DNA from: CAUZIR01 sp965250195
GTDB lineage: Bacteria > Chloroflexota > Dehalococcoidia > Lucifugimonadales > UBA2962
Direction: 5' to 3'
DNA length: 64,000 nucleotides
Assembly (NCBI GenBank): GCA_965250195.1
Contig: OZ252295.1
Location: forward strand, 682,001 to 746,000
This document shows, one piece after another, positions 29,898 through 38,455 of this stretch (the first letter of the stretch is position 1; each line of letters begins with the position of its first letter). Made by a program: the position numbers and the translations under genes. The notes beneath the pieces were generated by a model. It had not been told where the DNA came from. It was given only the letters and a program-made list of their open reading frames with translations, and did no database searches.

Positions 29898-29949
29898 GCG
29901 TGGTCAGCCGTTGAGTGCCTACCCTCTAAGTGCCCACGAGGTAGCGATC

Positions 29950-30336
29950 GTGACCAGGCCAAACAAACTTAAGACCGCAATCTTTCTGTTTACCGTCGCC
30001 ACGGTCGCCTGCTCGATAAGGTCGAAGAAGTCCCACGGTCGCTTTCTCGGCGTGCCCTTCGACTGGCGAGTGCCTTCCCTAAACAAGGTCAGGCAGAAGC
30101 TGTGGAACCCGACTGATGATCGGCTCTTCACCCCGACGACCTTCGGAATTGGCTGGGTGCCGAACGCTCATCAGTTGCTCCAGCGCCTGGGCTATCTGGG
30201 GGGAGGTCCTCGATCCGCTCCGGCTATCGACGACGCGTCCGATGACGCCCCCAGTCGCGGCGACGGGGGCCCCGATGCCCCCGATGACGAAGACGAGGAC
30301 GGGCCCCATAGCGGAGAGGGCGAGCGGCTGACCTGA
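29950..30336 (+). CDS. DUF5808 domain protein with acidic tail
   Basis: 128 residues from GTG 29950 (TTG 29911 is an alternative). A hydrophobic segment (KTAIFLFTVATVA) is followed by the domain pattern HGRFLGVPFDWRVPSLNKVR, then LWNPTDDRLFTPTTFGIGW with VPNAHQLLQRLG, which I recognise as DUF5808. The last 40 residues are low-complexity and strongly acidic (PDAPDDEDEDGP). Function is unknown. The gene is divergent from the TcuA-like gene and ends 54 bases before the tRNA. Confidence 0.75.
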   Translation: MTRPNKLKTAIFLFTVATVACSIRSKKSHGRFLGVPFDWRVPSLNKVRQKLWNPTDDRLFTPTTFGIGWVPNAHQLLQRLGYLGGGPRSAPAIDDASDDAPSRGDGGPDAPDDEDEDGPHSGEGERLT

Positions 30337-30390
30337 GGCTCCGTATTTTTTGGGGCTCTCTAGTCCACGGCTCTCTTGGGCCCCAGACTT

Positions 30391-30461
30391 TGCCCGGTGG
30401 TGTAGTGGTAGCACAGGGGCCTTTGGAGCCTCTAACCCAGGTTCGAATCCTGGCCGGGCAG
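30391..30461 (+). tRNA. tRNA-Gln (anticodon TTG)
   Basis: A full cloverleaf can be drawn: acceptor TGCCCGG with CCGGGCA, D stem GTGT/GCAC, anticodon stem GGGGC/GCCTC around loop CTTTGGA giving anticodon TTG, T arm CCAGG-TTCGAAT-CCTGG, and discriminator G. Length is 71 bases; CCA is not encoded. It reads CAA (and probably CAG) codons. It lies just upstream of the kelch lipoprotein gene. Confidence 0.96.
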
Positions 30462-30490
30462 CACCAAAATTCATTAACGAAGCCGAGGCG

Positions 30491-31729
30491 ATGCCAAACA
30501 ACATCTATAAATTTCTGAACCCGGTACACGCACCGTCGATTGGCACTGGACGCCGGTTGCCCTCGGCCATCGCGGCTCTGGTCGCCTTGTCCCTGGTCGT
30601 CCTGGCACTGGCGGCCTGCAGCAGCTCGCCCGCCACCGACTCGATTTCTACGAATGAAGAGGGCGCTGGAGGTGATGTAGCAGGCGGGTCGGTAGCCTCA
30701 TCTGGACCCGTTGGAAAATTTGTCCTTACCGGCGAGATGGGCAATGACCGCCAGTACCACGGCGCGGTCAAGCTGTCCGACGGCCGGGTCCTGGCCGTGG
30801 GCGGCCGGGGTAAGGGCGTCAGCGAATGGCCCATAGTGCACCAGACCGCCGAGATCTACGACCCCGCCACGGGCAGGTGGACGAGCACGGGCAGCACGCT
30901 TGAGGACCGCCAGTTCCCGACTATTGCGCTGTTGCCCGATGGCAAAGTGTTGGTCGCCGGGGGCAACGACAACCGGCTCGTCCCCCACAAGACCTCTGAG
31001 TTGTGGGATCCGGCGACGGGCGAATGGACCATGACCGGCAAGATGCTCAAGCACCGGGAACTGGGGGCATCGGTCGTTCTGCTCGACGGTCGCATCATAG
31101 TCACGGGCGGCAAGTCCAAGACCTTCCAGCAGCAGGCCCACGCCGAGATCTACGACCCGGTGTCTGGCGAGTGGACCCTGACGAGCGAGATGAGCATCGG
31201 TCGGGCCCTGCACACCGCCACGCTCCTATCAGACGGGCGCATCCTCGTTACCGGAGGCGGAAAAGTGGACGGCCCTTACTACGAGACGGCCGAACTTTAC
31301 GACCCGGCGACGGATAGCTGGTCGGGCGCCAGGGAAATGGGCACAGGCAGGGCTCTGCATACCGCAACATTGCTGTCCGACGGCCGGGTGCTGGTAGCCG
31401 GGGGAGTTGGCAAACGGTCGTCGGCGGACGTATACGACCCGGCGACCAACTCGTGGTCCGACGCAGGGGAGATGTCGATATCCCGTGCTGAACACACCGC
31501 CACTTTGTTGACGGACGGCCGGGTGCTCATAGCAGGGGGAGTGGGCAAGCGCCAATCGGCCGAACTGTACGACTCGGTCACCAACTCCTGGCAGTCGGCC
31601 GGGGACATGAACTTCGACCGGTACCGGTATACGGCGAACCTGCTCGACGACGGACGGGTGCTGCTGGTGGGCGGTCAGAGCGCCATCGCCGTGACCGTCC
31701 TGGCCGAGACGGAACTGTACACGCCGTAG
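30491..31729 (+). CDS. Kelch-repeat beta-propeller lipoprotein
   Basis: 412 residues from ATG 30491; an upstream in-frame extension would run through the tRNA and is rejected. The signal peptide ends in LVVLALAACSSS, a lipobox, so the mature protein is probably lipid-anchored outside the membrane. After a Ser/Gly linker come seven repeats of about 45-50 residues with the form R-x-H-T-A-T-L-L-x-D-G-R-V-L-V-x-G-G and Y-D-P-A-T-x-x-W. This predicts a kelch propeller like that of galactose oxidase. No catalytic residues can be assigned; a binding role is likely. Confidence 0.9.
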   Translation: MPNNIYKFLNPVHAPSIGTGRRLPSAIAALVALSLVVLALAACSSSPATDSISTNEEGAGGDVAGGSVASSGPVGKFVLTGEMGNDRQYHGAVKLSDGRVLAVGGRGKGVSEWPIVHQTAEIYDPATGRWTSTGSTLEDRQFPTIALLPDGKVLVAGGNDNRLVPHKTSELWDPATGEWTMTGKMLKHRELGASVVLLDGRIIVTGGKSKTFQQQAHAEIYDPVSGEWTLTSEMSIGRALHTATLLSDGRILVTGGGKVDGPYYETAELYDPATDSWSGAREMGTGRALHTATLLSDGRVLVAGGVGKRSSADVYDPATNSWSDAGEMSISRAEHTATLLTDGRVLIAGGVGKRQSAELYDSVTNSWQSAGDMNFDRYRYTANLLDDGRVLLVGGQSAIAVTVLAETELYTP

Positions 31730-31740
31730 CTCCCGAAACC

Positions 31741-31776
31741 GACCTTGCCAGCCTCCTCAAGCGCAATTCTCGCGCG
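31741..31776 (+). pseudogene. Fragment of a squalene/phytoene synthase 5' coding region
   Basis: The frame starting at 31741 reads DLASLLKRNSRA. LLKRNSRA (31753-31776) is identical in protein to residues 20-27 of the intact gene at 33275. At the DNA level 20 of 24 bases match and all four differences are at third codon positions, so the pieces are diverged homologues and not a recent copy. The match stops here. It lies on the far side of the HEPN cassette from the intact gene. Confidence 0.6.
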
Positions 31777-31808
31777 CCTTGTCCATTTAGTTGTAGTGAA
31801 GACGAGTT

Positions 31809-32084
31809 GTGGAATCTCTAACTGAAATAGAAGCTGGCCCCTGGGGAGAGTTCGAAGCCGTTCGTAGCTGGGCTATCGAGTTTCCGTTGCCAAGACCGGA
31901 GATTCCGGCATTCTGCGAAGCGCTTGAGATCGTGATCTCTGCCAAAGGCGGGGCCACCTACTACGCCCGCGATTTCCCGTCCGTAGGGACCAAACGCTGT
32001 CGATATGAGTGCCCTTGCGTTTTCATGGTCATCCGCGGAGTCTCCGCGTCTCAATGGTGTTCGACGTCGGTGACGGAGACCTAA
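31809..32084 (+). CDS. Small protein of unknown function in the HEPN cassette
   Basis: 91 residues from GTG 31809. No family is recognised. The sequence is acidic at the N-terminus and has three cysteines near the C-terminus (RCRYECPC). Its TAA stop overlaps the ATG of the next gene (TAATG), so the two are probably translated together. Base composition is lower in GC than the neighbours. It could instead be the 5' part of the next gene separated by a frameshift. Confidence 0.55.
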   Translation: MESLTEIEAGPWGEFEAVRSWAIEFPLPRPEIPAFCEALEIVISAKGGATYYARDFPSVGTKRCRYECPCVFMVIRGVSASQWCSTSVTET

Positions 32085-33262
32085 TGAGTTTGACGGGAAA
32101 CTACGCGTTAGGTGAACCGCACCTCGGACAGCATCAACTCATGGATCGGCGAACGTTGAGAAGGCTGTCGGGACAGGTACGAAGCGTCATTGAAACTGCT
32201 GTGGGGATCGTGGAAGGAAGCGCACTCGACCTGTTTAATCCCTTCGGTTATGTCGAGTTGCCTAAAGCTCACTCCCTTCTACAAACCATTCATTTCAATG
32301 GCCGGTCATTATTAGCATCTGCGCGTGACAAAGAATCGACGGACTCGATTTCAGCCTTCCGCGTAATGGCAAGGACCTACAATGCCGCTTCCTCGGAGCC
32401 CGTACTGAACTCCGACATTGAACACTTGGTAGCACTACTTACCGTCCTAGTTGGGCAGTCAGTGAAGCAGGGGCACATCGAGTGGCCTCGGGGCCAGAAC
32501 CGTCAACTGCTCTATTCCGGCCCACGTCAAGTCAAGTCGTTCTATCCAGGCCGCCGTTATCTGTACCCAGATCCTTCTGGCACCTATTCGACTGACGTGA
32601 CAAGTACAGCCCAGACCGCGCTGGAAATTCTAGCGAAGACCTCCGTAAATCAAAATCCTAGCTTGTGGCGTGCGATCCTTGCCTACTCAAGCGGCATTTC
32701 CCTGCACAGCAAGGAGCCAACCCTAGCTTCTGTGGCATTTATTGCAACCCTGAATAGTCTCGTGGAAAAAAAGCACTGCCCCGGCAAGGTCACATGTTCA
32801 GAATGCGGTGCGAGGCCATCTCACCCGGAGCCTAGTGAACCGAACGCAGTGGCAAACTCGATGATTAAGGATCTCTCCATCGAAGGGGACGATGCCGGGC
32901 GTGTTACACGGCTATTGAAGCGCGTCTACAGAGAACAACGCTCTGCTTACGTCCACGACGCCGTGCTTCGACACTCAGAGTTGGGCCAAGGGCGAGGAGG
33001 GGCAACAATGAGGCCGTCAACTGGCAGCATTAACAGCGACGGCCTGCTCTCCGCGGATGACCTCATGTCGATTAGCCACCTGGCAAGACGAGTATTGTTA
33101 GTTCGACTCAGTCCTTTAAGCGATGGCGTTAGTCAAATACAGGAGCGGCTCGGCAACCATCTCTTTCTAAGCAGCGGAGTTGGGAGCTTGATCTCGATTG
33201 GCCGCCAGCCGACAGGCCTCAGGCTGCCGGAAGTCGTACGCAATGGCTATCCCATTCATTAG
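32084..33262 (+). CDS. HEPN (Apea-like) domain protein, probable horizontally acquired
   Basis: 392 residues from ATG 32084. The C-terminal part has helices beginning WRAILAYSSGISLHSKEPTL and, after a cysteine pair (CPGKVTCSEC), KRVYREQRSAYVHDAVL. R-S-A-Y-V-H fits the R-x4-H motif of HEPN RNases, in the form seen in Apea-like HEPN proteins that occur in antiphage and abortive systems. The N-terminal 200 residues are not recognised. Lines counted by eye have about 43-57% GC against 60-67% nearby. A defence or toxin role is inference from the family. Confidence 0.65.
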   Translation: MSLTGNYALGEPHLGQHQLMDRRTLRRLSGQVRSVIETAVGIVEGSALDLFNPFGYVELPKAHSLLQTIHFNGRSLLASARDKESTDSISAFRVMARTYNAASSEPVLNSDIEHLVALLTVLVGQSVKQGHIEWPRGQNRQLLYSGPRQVKSFYPGRRYLYPDPSGTYSTDVTSTAQTALEILAKTSVNQNPSLWRAILAYSSGISLHSKEPTLASVAFIATLNSLVEKKHCPGKVTCSECGARPSHPEPSEPNAVANSMIKDLSIEGDDAGRVTRLLKRVYREQRSAYVHDAVLRHSELGQGRGGATMRPSTGSINSDGLLSADDLMSISHLARRVLLVRLSPLSDGVSQIQERLGNHLFLSSGVGSLISIGRQPTGLRLPEVVRNGYPIH

Positions 33263-33274
33263 AAAAACGGTCGC

Positions 33275-34339
33275 TTGAATTTAGCAGAGTTGAAGAAGTC
33301 CTCTGGGCCTCAAAACGGCCACCTCTATGGACTCCTGAAGCGCAACTCGCGGGCGTTTTATCTGACGCTGCGGGTGCTGCCCGGCGCGCTGCGGGCGCCG
33401 GTGGGGCTGGCGTACCTGCTGGCCCGGGCGGCGGATACGATTTCTGATTCTCGTGCCATCCCCTCCGACCGGCGCCTGGCCCATTTGCTGGCGTTCCGTG
33501 CGCAGGTCGCCGGTCCGGTGTCGCAGGCCGCGCTCGATGCCATCTCCGGCGACCTCGTCGACTCACAAGCGTCAGCCGCCGAGGCCGACTTGCTGCGGTC
33601 GCTTGTTCCGATCTTTTCGGAGCTGGACCGTACGGACGAGGCCGACCGGGGCCGGATTCGCGCGGTCGTGACCACGCTGACCGAGGGCATGGAGATGGAC
33701 CTGGCCGGCTTTCCCGCTGGCGAAAAAAGTGAACTGACTGCCCTGCCCGATGCTGCCATGCTGGACCGCTATGTCTACCTGGTCGCGGGCTGCGTGGGGG
33801 AGTTTTGGACGGAGATGTCGGTCGCCCACACCCCCTCGCTTGCCAATTGGGACGTCGAGGCGATGTCAGGAACCGGCGTCCGGTTCGGCAAGGCGTTGCA
33901 ACTGACCAACGTGCTGCGCGACGTACCCGCCGACCTGCGCAACGGCCGCTGCTACCTGCCGCTCAACGAATTGGCGGCGCTGGACCTTACTCCGCAGGAC
34001 CTTATCGACGCCAGCGTCTCCGACCGGGCACGCCCGGTGCTCGGTGCCTGGGTCAACGTTGCCCTGGAACATTACGCACAGGCGGAAAGCTACGTCCTGG
34101 CCATTCCCCGGCGCGAGAGGCGGCTCCGGCTGGCCGCGCTGTGGCCGGTGCTGATGGGCCTGCAAACCCTATCGATATTGGCCAATCAACGGGATTGGCT
34201 GGCGCCCGGCCATCCGGCGAAAGTTTCGAAAAATTGGGTCTACTGGATGATGGCCCGGTCGGCCGTGGTTGGCTCCTCCGACGCGCTCGTCTCGCGCTGG
34301 ATCGCCGGCCTGCGGCGGCGCGTTGGCGCGGCAATCTAG
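33275..34339 (+). CDS. Squalene/phytoene synthase family protein
   Basis: 354 residues from TTG 33275. The first Asp-rich motif is LARAADTISDS (D-T-I-S-D, about residue 52) and the second is LTNVLRDVPADLRNGRCYLP (about residue 210). Both bind the magnesium-diphosphate of the prenyl substrates. The RNSRAFYLTLRVLP segment near residue 24 is also a family mark. The product could be squalene (hopanoids), phytoene or a C30 carotenoid precursor; no desaturase or cyclase lies nearby to decide. The start is uncertain because the 5' side adjoins the acquired cassette. Confidence 0.88.
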   Translation: MNLAELKKSSGPQNGHLYGLLKRNSRAFYLTLRVLPGALRAPVGLAYLLARAADTISDSRAIPSDRRLAHLLAFRAQVAGPVSQAALDAISGDLVDSQASAAEADLLRSLVPIFSELDRTDEADRGRIRAVVTTLTEGMEMDLAGFPAGEKSELTALPDAAMLDRYVYLVAGCVGEFWTEMSVAHTPSLANWDVEAMSGTGVRFGKALQLTNVLRDVPADLRNGRCYLPLNELAALDLTPQDLIDASVSDRARPVLGAWVNVALEHYAQAESYVLAIPRRERRLRLAALWPVLMGLQTLSILANQRDWLAPGHPAKVSKNWVYWMMARSAVVGSSDALVSRWIAGLRRRVGAAI

Positions 34340-34385
34340 CCGCCTCTTTTCCCCCAGGCAGTAATCACCCAGGTCTGGGCCCGCG

Positions 34386-34414
34386 TTGACGACCCCGGTT
34401 GCCCGTGATACAAC
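34386..34414 (+). promoter_or_regulatory. Promoter of the phosphotriesterase-family/glutamine-synthetase-like operon
   Basis: TTGACG (34386-34391), a 17-base spacer and TACAAC (34409-34414). Transcription would start near 34421, with a leader of about 65 bases to the TTG start at 34486. Confidence 0.55.
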
Positions 34415-34485
34415 GTGCTCACCCCGGCGAGGCGGTGCCACCGCCGCTGCGGCGCCAGAGTAACGGTGATTTCGAGGAGGCAGCA

Positions 34486-35541
34486 TTGGCTCGAAAAGGC
34501 CCCACGGGCATGATTCAGACGGTCCTCGGACCGGTCTCGCCTGAGGGGTTCGGCATCACACTGATGCACGAGCACATGGTGCTGGACACGACCTGCTACT
34601 TTCGGGAGTCGGAGTACGCCTCCGTCCGGGCGCTGAGGGACATCCCATTCTACCCTGAGATGACCTCCCGGTCGGACGGGCTCTACAACCACCACCTGGA
34701 CGGAAGCAGGATGTTCGACGAGACTTCGGCGACCGAGGACGTGCTGGAGTTCAAGCACGTCGGCGGCAGTTCGTTCGTCGATACCACCAGCATCGGCATT
34801 GGCCGCGACCCCCTGGCGCTGGCGCGCATCTCCCGGGCCACCGGGCTCAACGTGGTGATGGGGTCGAGCTACTACGTGACCTACTCCCACCCGCCCGACA
34901 TGGACGAGCGCACCGAAGACCAGATCACCGAGGAAATAATCGGCGACGTCACGGTGGGCGTGGGTGATACGGGCGTTAAGAGCGGCATCATCGGCGAGGT
35001 GGGCAATTTCCACCCTCTCAGCGACAACGAAATTAAGGTGCTCCGGGCATCCGGCCGGGCGCAGGCCGAGACGGGCGCCGCGGTCACCATTCACTCCGGC
35101 GCCGACAACCAGTCTCCGGCAAACATCCTGGACGAACTGGTCGCCGGGGGCGCCGACCCCGTCCGCTGCATTCTGGGGCACCTCGACGCCGCCATCGAGG
35201 ACCGTGGCGCGCTCAGATCGCTGGCCCAGACCGGGTGCTTCCTTGAGTACGACATCTTTAGCTGGGAGGACACCGGGCCGTTTGTGGACGGGGTCATCGA
35301 TATGCCGAACGACGGCGGGCGCCTGAGCAAAATCGCCTTCCTCATCGACGAGGGCTTCGAAGACCAGATCGTCATCGCCCACGACATATGCCGCAAGTGG
35401 CACATGCGCCGCAACGGCGGCAAGGGCTACGCCCACATCATCGAAAATATTGTCCCGCGCATGAGGGGCATGGGCATTACCCAGGACCAGATCGACAAAA
35501 TTCTCGTGCACAACCCGGCCCGGGCACTGACCTTTGGCTAG
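34486..35541 (+). CDS. Phosphotriesterase-family metal hydrolase
   Basis: 351 residues from TTG 34486, chosen because a strong GAGGAGG lies five bases upstream; ATG 34510 is the alternative. The TIM-barrel amidohydrolase metal site is complete: HEH at 28-30, Glu171 in GIIGEVG in place of the carboxylated lysine, His203 in TIHSG, His232 in GHLD, and Asp300 in AHDICRK. Glu as bridging ligand is the form seen in E. coli PHP. Substrates of relatives are lactones, amides or phosphoesters. It is followed by the glutamine-synthetase-family gene after 75 bases. Confidence 0.88.
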   Translation: MARKGPTGMIQTVLGPVSPEGFGITLMHEHMVLDTTCYFRESEYASVRALRDIPFYPEMTSRSDGLYNHHLDGSRMFDETSATEDVLEFKHVGGSSFVDTTSIGIGRDPLALARISRATGLNVVMGSSYYVTYSHPPDMDERTEDQITEEIIGDVTVGVGDTGVKSGIIGEVGNFHPLSDNEIKVLRASGRAQAETGAAVTIHSGADNQSPANILDELVAGGADPVRCILGHLDAAIEDRGALRSLAQTGCFLEYDIFSWEDTGPFVDGVIDMPNDGGRLSKIAFLIDEGFEDQIVIAHDICRKWHMRRNGGKGYAHIIENIVPRMRGMGITQDQIDKILVHNPARALTFG

Positions 35542-35616
35542 GGCGACGGTCAAGGAGAGCAGAAGAAAGGCCTTTGACTAGGTCGGCTCTCCCAACCGGT
35601 TCGATAGGAGGAAACC

Positions 35617-36957
35617 ATGGCGAATAGCAACTCCACCATCGCCGACCTCGTAAGGGGTTGGGGCACCCAGGGCGTCACCCACGTCCAGTTCGAGTTGCCG
35701 GATATGCACGGGGTGAGCCGGTCGAAGCTGGTCCCCCTGGCCCACGTCGAGAGCTATGCGGACAAGGGCCTGAACATGTACGGCGGCACCGTGGTGCTGG
35801 ACACGGCGTCGTCGGTTGTGCCCGGAACTCTTTACAACGAGGAGGTCAACTACGCCGACCAGTACCTCAAGCCAGACCTGAGCACGGCCCTCGTCGTCCC
35901 CTGGTTGGATAACACGGCCCGGCTGATTTGTGAGGGAGAGTGGGAGGACGGCACTCCCCACGAGGTGGGCCCCAGGTGGATTTTACGGCAACTTTTGAAA
36001 AAGGCCGACGCCATGGGCTACGAGGTGAAGGTCGGGCTCGAATACGAATTCTACGTCCTGTCTCCCGACGACTCGAAACCCTATTTCGGCGGACTGCACA
36101 TTTTCAACACGATCCGCAATCGGTACGTGCCGGTCATCGATCGGATACTGGAGGAGATGCCCAGGGCGGGAATCGACATAATCACCGCCAACTGTGAGTA
36201 CGCCCCGTCCCAGTTCGAGATCAACTTCGCACCCGCAGAGGGGTTAGCGGCCGCCGACCAGGGCTTCACGTTCAAGAACGGCGTCAAGACGATCGCCCAC
36301 CAGATGGACTACAACGCGACGTTCATGACGAAACCACTTCCTGACGACGCGGCCTCCGGCTGCCACATCCACATCGGCCTCACCGACAAGGCCACCGGCG
36401 CCAACGTGTTTCTCGATAACGACGACCCCGACGGGCTATCGGCGTTATCGCGCCAGTTCATACAGGGAATGCTGGATCACACCAGGGCGTCGATGGCGCT
36501 GCTCGCCCCGACGATCAACTGCTACAGCCGGTTCGTGCCACACCACTTCGCCCCGTCAAACATAAGCTGGGGGCCGCAGGACCGCAGCGCCGCGGTGCGG
36601 GCGAAGAACTCGCGGGACGACAACACGCACCTGGAGAACCGGCTCGGAACGGGCCTGGCCAACCCGTATCTGGCCGTCGCGGGTGTACTCGCGACGGGGT
36701 TGCTTGGATTGGAGAAGGGCGTCGCCGCCAAGACCCCGGACGCGAGCGCCGGTCCGGTCGAGGACGTCGACAGCTACGAGAAGCTGCCCGCCACTCTCGA
36801 AGAATCACTCGACGCCCTCAACGCCGACACCGCGTTCGCAGGCCTTCTTGGAAAAGACTTCGTCACCGCCTACACGATCATGAGGCGCCACGAAATCGCC
36901 CGCTTCCGGGCCCACATTACCGACTGGGAGTCCTCCGAATATTTGGAGTTGTATTAG
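35617..36957 (+). CDS. Glutamine synthetase family ligase (GlnT/gamma-glutamylamide synthetase-like)
   Basis: 446 residues, start fixed by TAGGAGGAAACC before the ATG. An N-terminal beta-grasp domain (FELPDMHGVSRSKLVP) is followed by the catalytic domain with GLEYEFYV (Glu142, Glu144), CEYAPSQFEINF, SGCHIHIGL and ENRLGTGLANPYLAV. It is shorter than GlnA and has no adenylylation-site segment that I can place, like the GlnT, gamma-glutamylmethylamide or gamma-glutamylpolyamine ligases. The likely reaction joins glutamate to an amine with ATP. The nearby glutamate-synthase-like genes resemble the partners of GlnT and GmaS. Confidence 0.82.
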   Translation: MANSNSTIADLVRGWGTQGVTHVQFELPDMHGVSRSKLVPLAHVESYADKGLNMYGGTVVLDTASSVVPGTLYNEEVNYADQYLKPDLSTALVVPWLDNTARLICEGEWEDGTPHEVGPRWILRQLLKKADAMGYEVKVGLEYEFYVLSPDDSKPYFGGLHIFNTIRNRYVPVIDRILEEMPRAGIDIITANCEYAPSQFEINFAPAEGLAAADQGFTFKNGVKTIAHQMDYNATFMTKPLPDDAASGCHIHIGLTDKATGANVFLDNDDPDGLSALSRQFIQGMLDHTRASMALLAPTINCYSRFVPHHFAPSNISWGPQDRSAAVRAKNSRDDNTHLENRLGTGLANPYLAVAGVLATGLLGLEKGVAAKTPDASAGPVEDVDSYEKLPATLEESLDALNADTAFAGLLGKDFVTAYTIMRRHEIARFRAHITDWESSEYLELY

Positions 36958-36959
36958 CC

Positions 36960-37019
36960 GCTTCCCCGCCGGGCTCGTCAGGGCTTGTTCGCGCGAGCGC
37001 TCATCGCTTTGGCAATCGG
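36960..37019 (+). repeat. Intergenic repeat family, copy B
   Basis: Begins just after the stop codon of the glutamine-synthetase-like gene and ends with GCGCGAGCGCTCATCGCTTT and GGCAAT. It shares the CGCTCATCGC core with the other copies and is the more diverged in its first half. Confidence 0.55.
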
Positions 37020-37023
37020 CCGG

Positions 37024-38259
37024 TCACTCCAGCGTTCGGACGGACTTGTAGGCGGCGACGATAGCCAGCCCGGCTGCGGCTACGACAACGGCGCCCACCG
37101 CGGCGGCGACCGGCGCCCCGTAGGCGCCCGCCAACCAGCCCGCCACCAGCCCGCCACCGGCGACCGTTCCCCAGGTCATCATCCAGACCCCGGAGATGCG
37201 ACCCCGATACTCGGGTGCGACTACCCGCTGCAGTAACGAGCTAACCAGCGTCTGGGTCCCGGCATAGCCCGCGCCGATTACGATCGCGCCCACGACCGCG
37301 ACGGAGAACGTGGGCGAGACGGCCAGGATGAGCAGGCCGATCCCGGCCGTGATCAGGGAGATGACCACGGCGATTCCTTTTTGTGGAACATCCCCTACCG
37401 TGGCGAGAACTACGGTGCCTACCACCGCGCCCACGCCGATCAGGGTAAGGAGCGCACCGAATTTAACCGGCCCCGCGTCGAATACCTCGGCCGCGAACAC
37501 GGGCATCAACCCGCTGGAGAAGGGAACGACGACGAGAGGGGTGAGCAGCGCCATCAGCATCAGCCCCTGCGCCACAGGGGTGCCGCGCACCAGCCTGGCC
37601 GACTCGCCCAGACCCCGGAGAGCGGACCGCACGGTGACCTTGCTCACGGCCTGGATCGGGGCGCGCATCATCACCGCCATGCCCAGTGCCATGAACTGCG
37701 AGCCCGCTTCCACGAACATGGTCGGCCCCGGCCCGAAGGCCGCGAGCACGACACCGCCGATTATCGGCCCCACGGTCCGGGTCAGGTTGAACGCCATCTG
37801 GATGAGGGAGAAGGCGTTCACCAGCCTGGCCTCGCCCACTATCGCCGGGGTTATCGCCATGCGCGCCGGTTCCACCAGCACCCACGAGAAGCCCATCAGC
37901 AAGATGAACGTGAAGATGTGCCAGGTCGCAAGCCAGCCCCCCAAGATGATGACGCCGAAGGTGACACTCAGCGCCGCCTGGTAGGCGGGCACGAATATGA
38001 GCAGCTTGCGCCGGTCAAGATTGTCGACCAGCACGCCCCCCAGCGGCCCCCCTATGAGGTTGGGCAGCGTGTCCAGGCCCAGGGCGAGAACGGTCAGGAA
38101 CGGCGACTTCGTGGTCTCGTAGGTGAGCCACCCGATGACGACCTGCTGGAAGAAGTATCCGCCGGACGTGCCCATGCTGGCCGCGAATAGCAGCCGAAAG
38201 TCACGGAGCCTGAGAGACTCGAACGTCTTTATGCGGGAAAGAGCGCCGACCATCGCCAA
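37024..38259 (-). CDS. Major facilitator superfamily transporter
   Basis: 411 residues with about twelve hydrophobic helices; the N-terminus has LRDFRLLFAASMGTSGGYFFQQ and the loop between helices 2 and 3 GGPLGGVLVDNLDRRKLL, the MFS motif A variant. The protein is of the EntS/MFS_3 efflux type. It is transcribed against its neighbours and splits the nitrogen locus in two. Export of a product of that locus is possible but unsupported by sequence. Confidence 0.85.
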   Translation of the reverse strand: MAMVGALSRIKTFESLRLRDFRLLFAASMGTSGGYFFQQVVIGWLTYETTKSPFLTVLALGLDTLPNLIGGPLGGVLVDNLDRRKLLIFVPAYQAALSVTFGVIILGGWLATWHIFTFILLMGFSWVLVEPARMAITPAIVGEARLVNAFSLIQMAFNLTRTVGPIIGGVVLAAFGPGPTMFVEAGSQFMALGMAVMMRAPIQAVSKVTVRSALRGLGESARLVRGTPVAQGLMLMALLTPLVVVPFSSGLMPVFAAEVFDAGPVKFGALLTLIGVGAVVGTVVLATVGDVPQKGIAVVISLITAGIGLLILAVSPTFSVAVVGAIVIGAGYAGTQTLVSSLLQRVVAPEYRGRISGVWMMTWGTVAGGGLVAGWLAGAYGAPVAAAVGAVVVAAAGLAIVAAYKSVRTLE

Positions 38260-38361
38260 AAAGCATCACCGTCTAGAGGTACTGCCGCTTAGCAGACGGT
38301 TGGCCGTCGGGTCGCGGTGCCGAGGAGATCAGTCTAGCACCGGCGAGGCCCAAAACGTGTA

Positions 38362-38391
38362 TTGACTCCCCGTAACTGGCGACCATAGACT
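38362..38391 (+). promoter_or_regulatory. Promoter of the glutamate-synthase-like operon
   Basis: TTGACT (38362-38367), an 18-base spacer and TAGACT (38386-38391) in the gap between the divergent MFS and GATase genes. Leader length would be about 58 bases. Confidence 0.5.
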
Positions 38392-38455
38392 GCTCTACTA
38401 GTCGCCAGACGCCCTGGCCCGAATCACCCCGTTAATCCACAAGTGAGATGAGTCT

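Noticed and set aside
30350..30490. Upstream start for the kelch lipoprotein
   Set aside because: It would translate the whole tRNA-Gln gene; the ATG at 30491 gives a proper lipoprotein signal.
30391..33275. tRNA-Gln as an integration site for the HEPN cassette
   Set aside because: No repeat of the tRNA 3' end was found at the other side of the cassette; the synthase gene fragment gives a better explanation of its edge.
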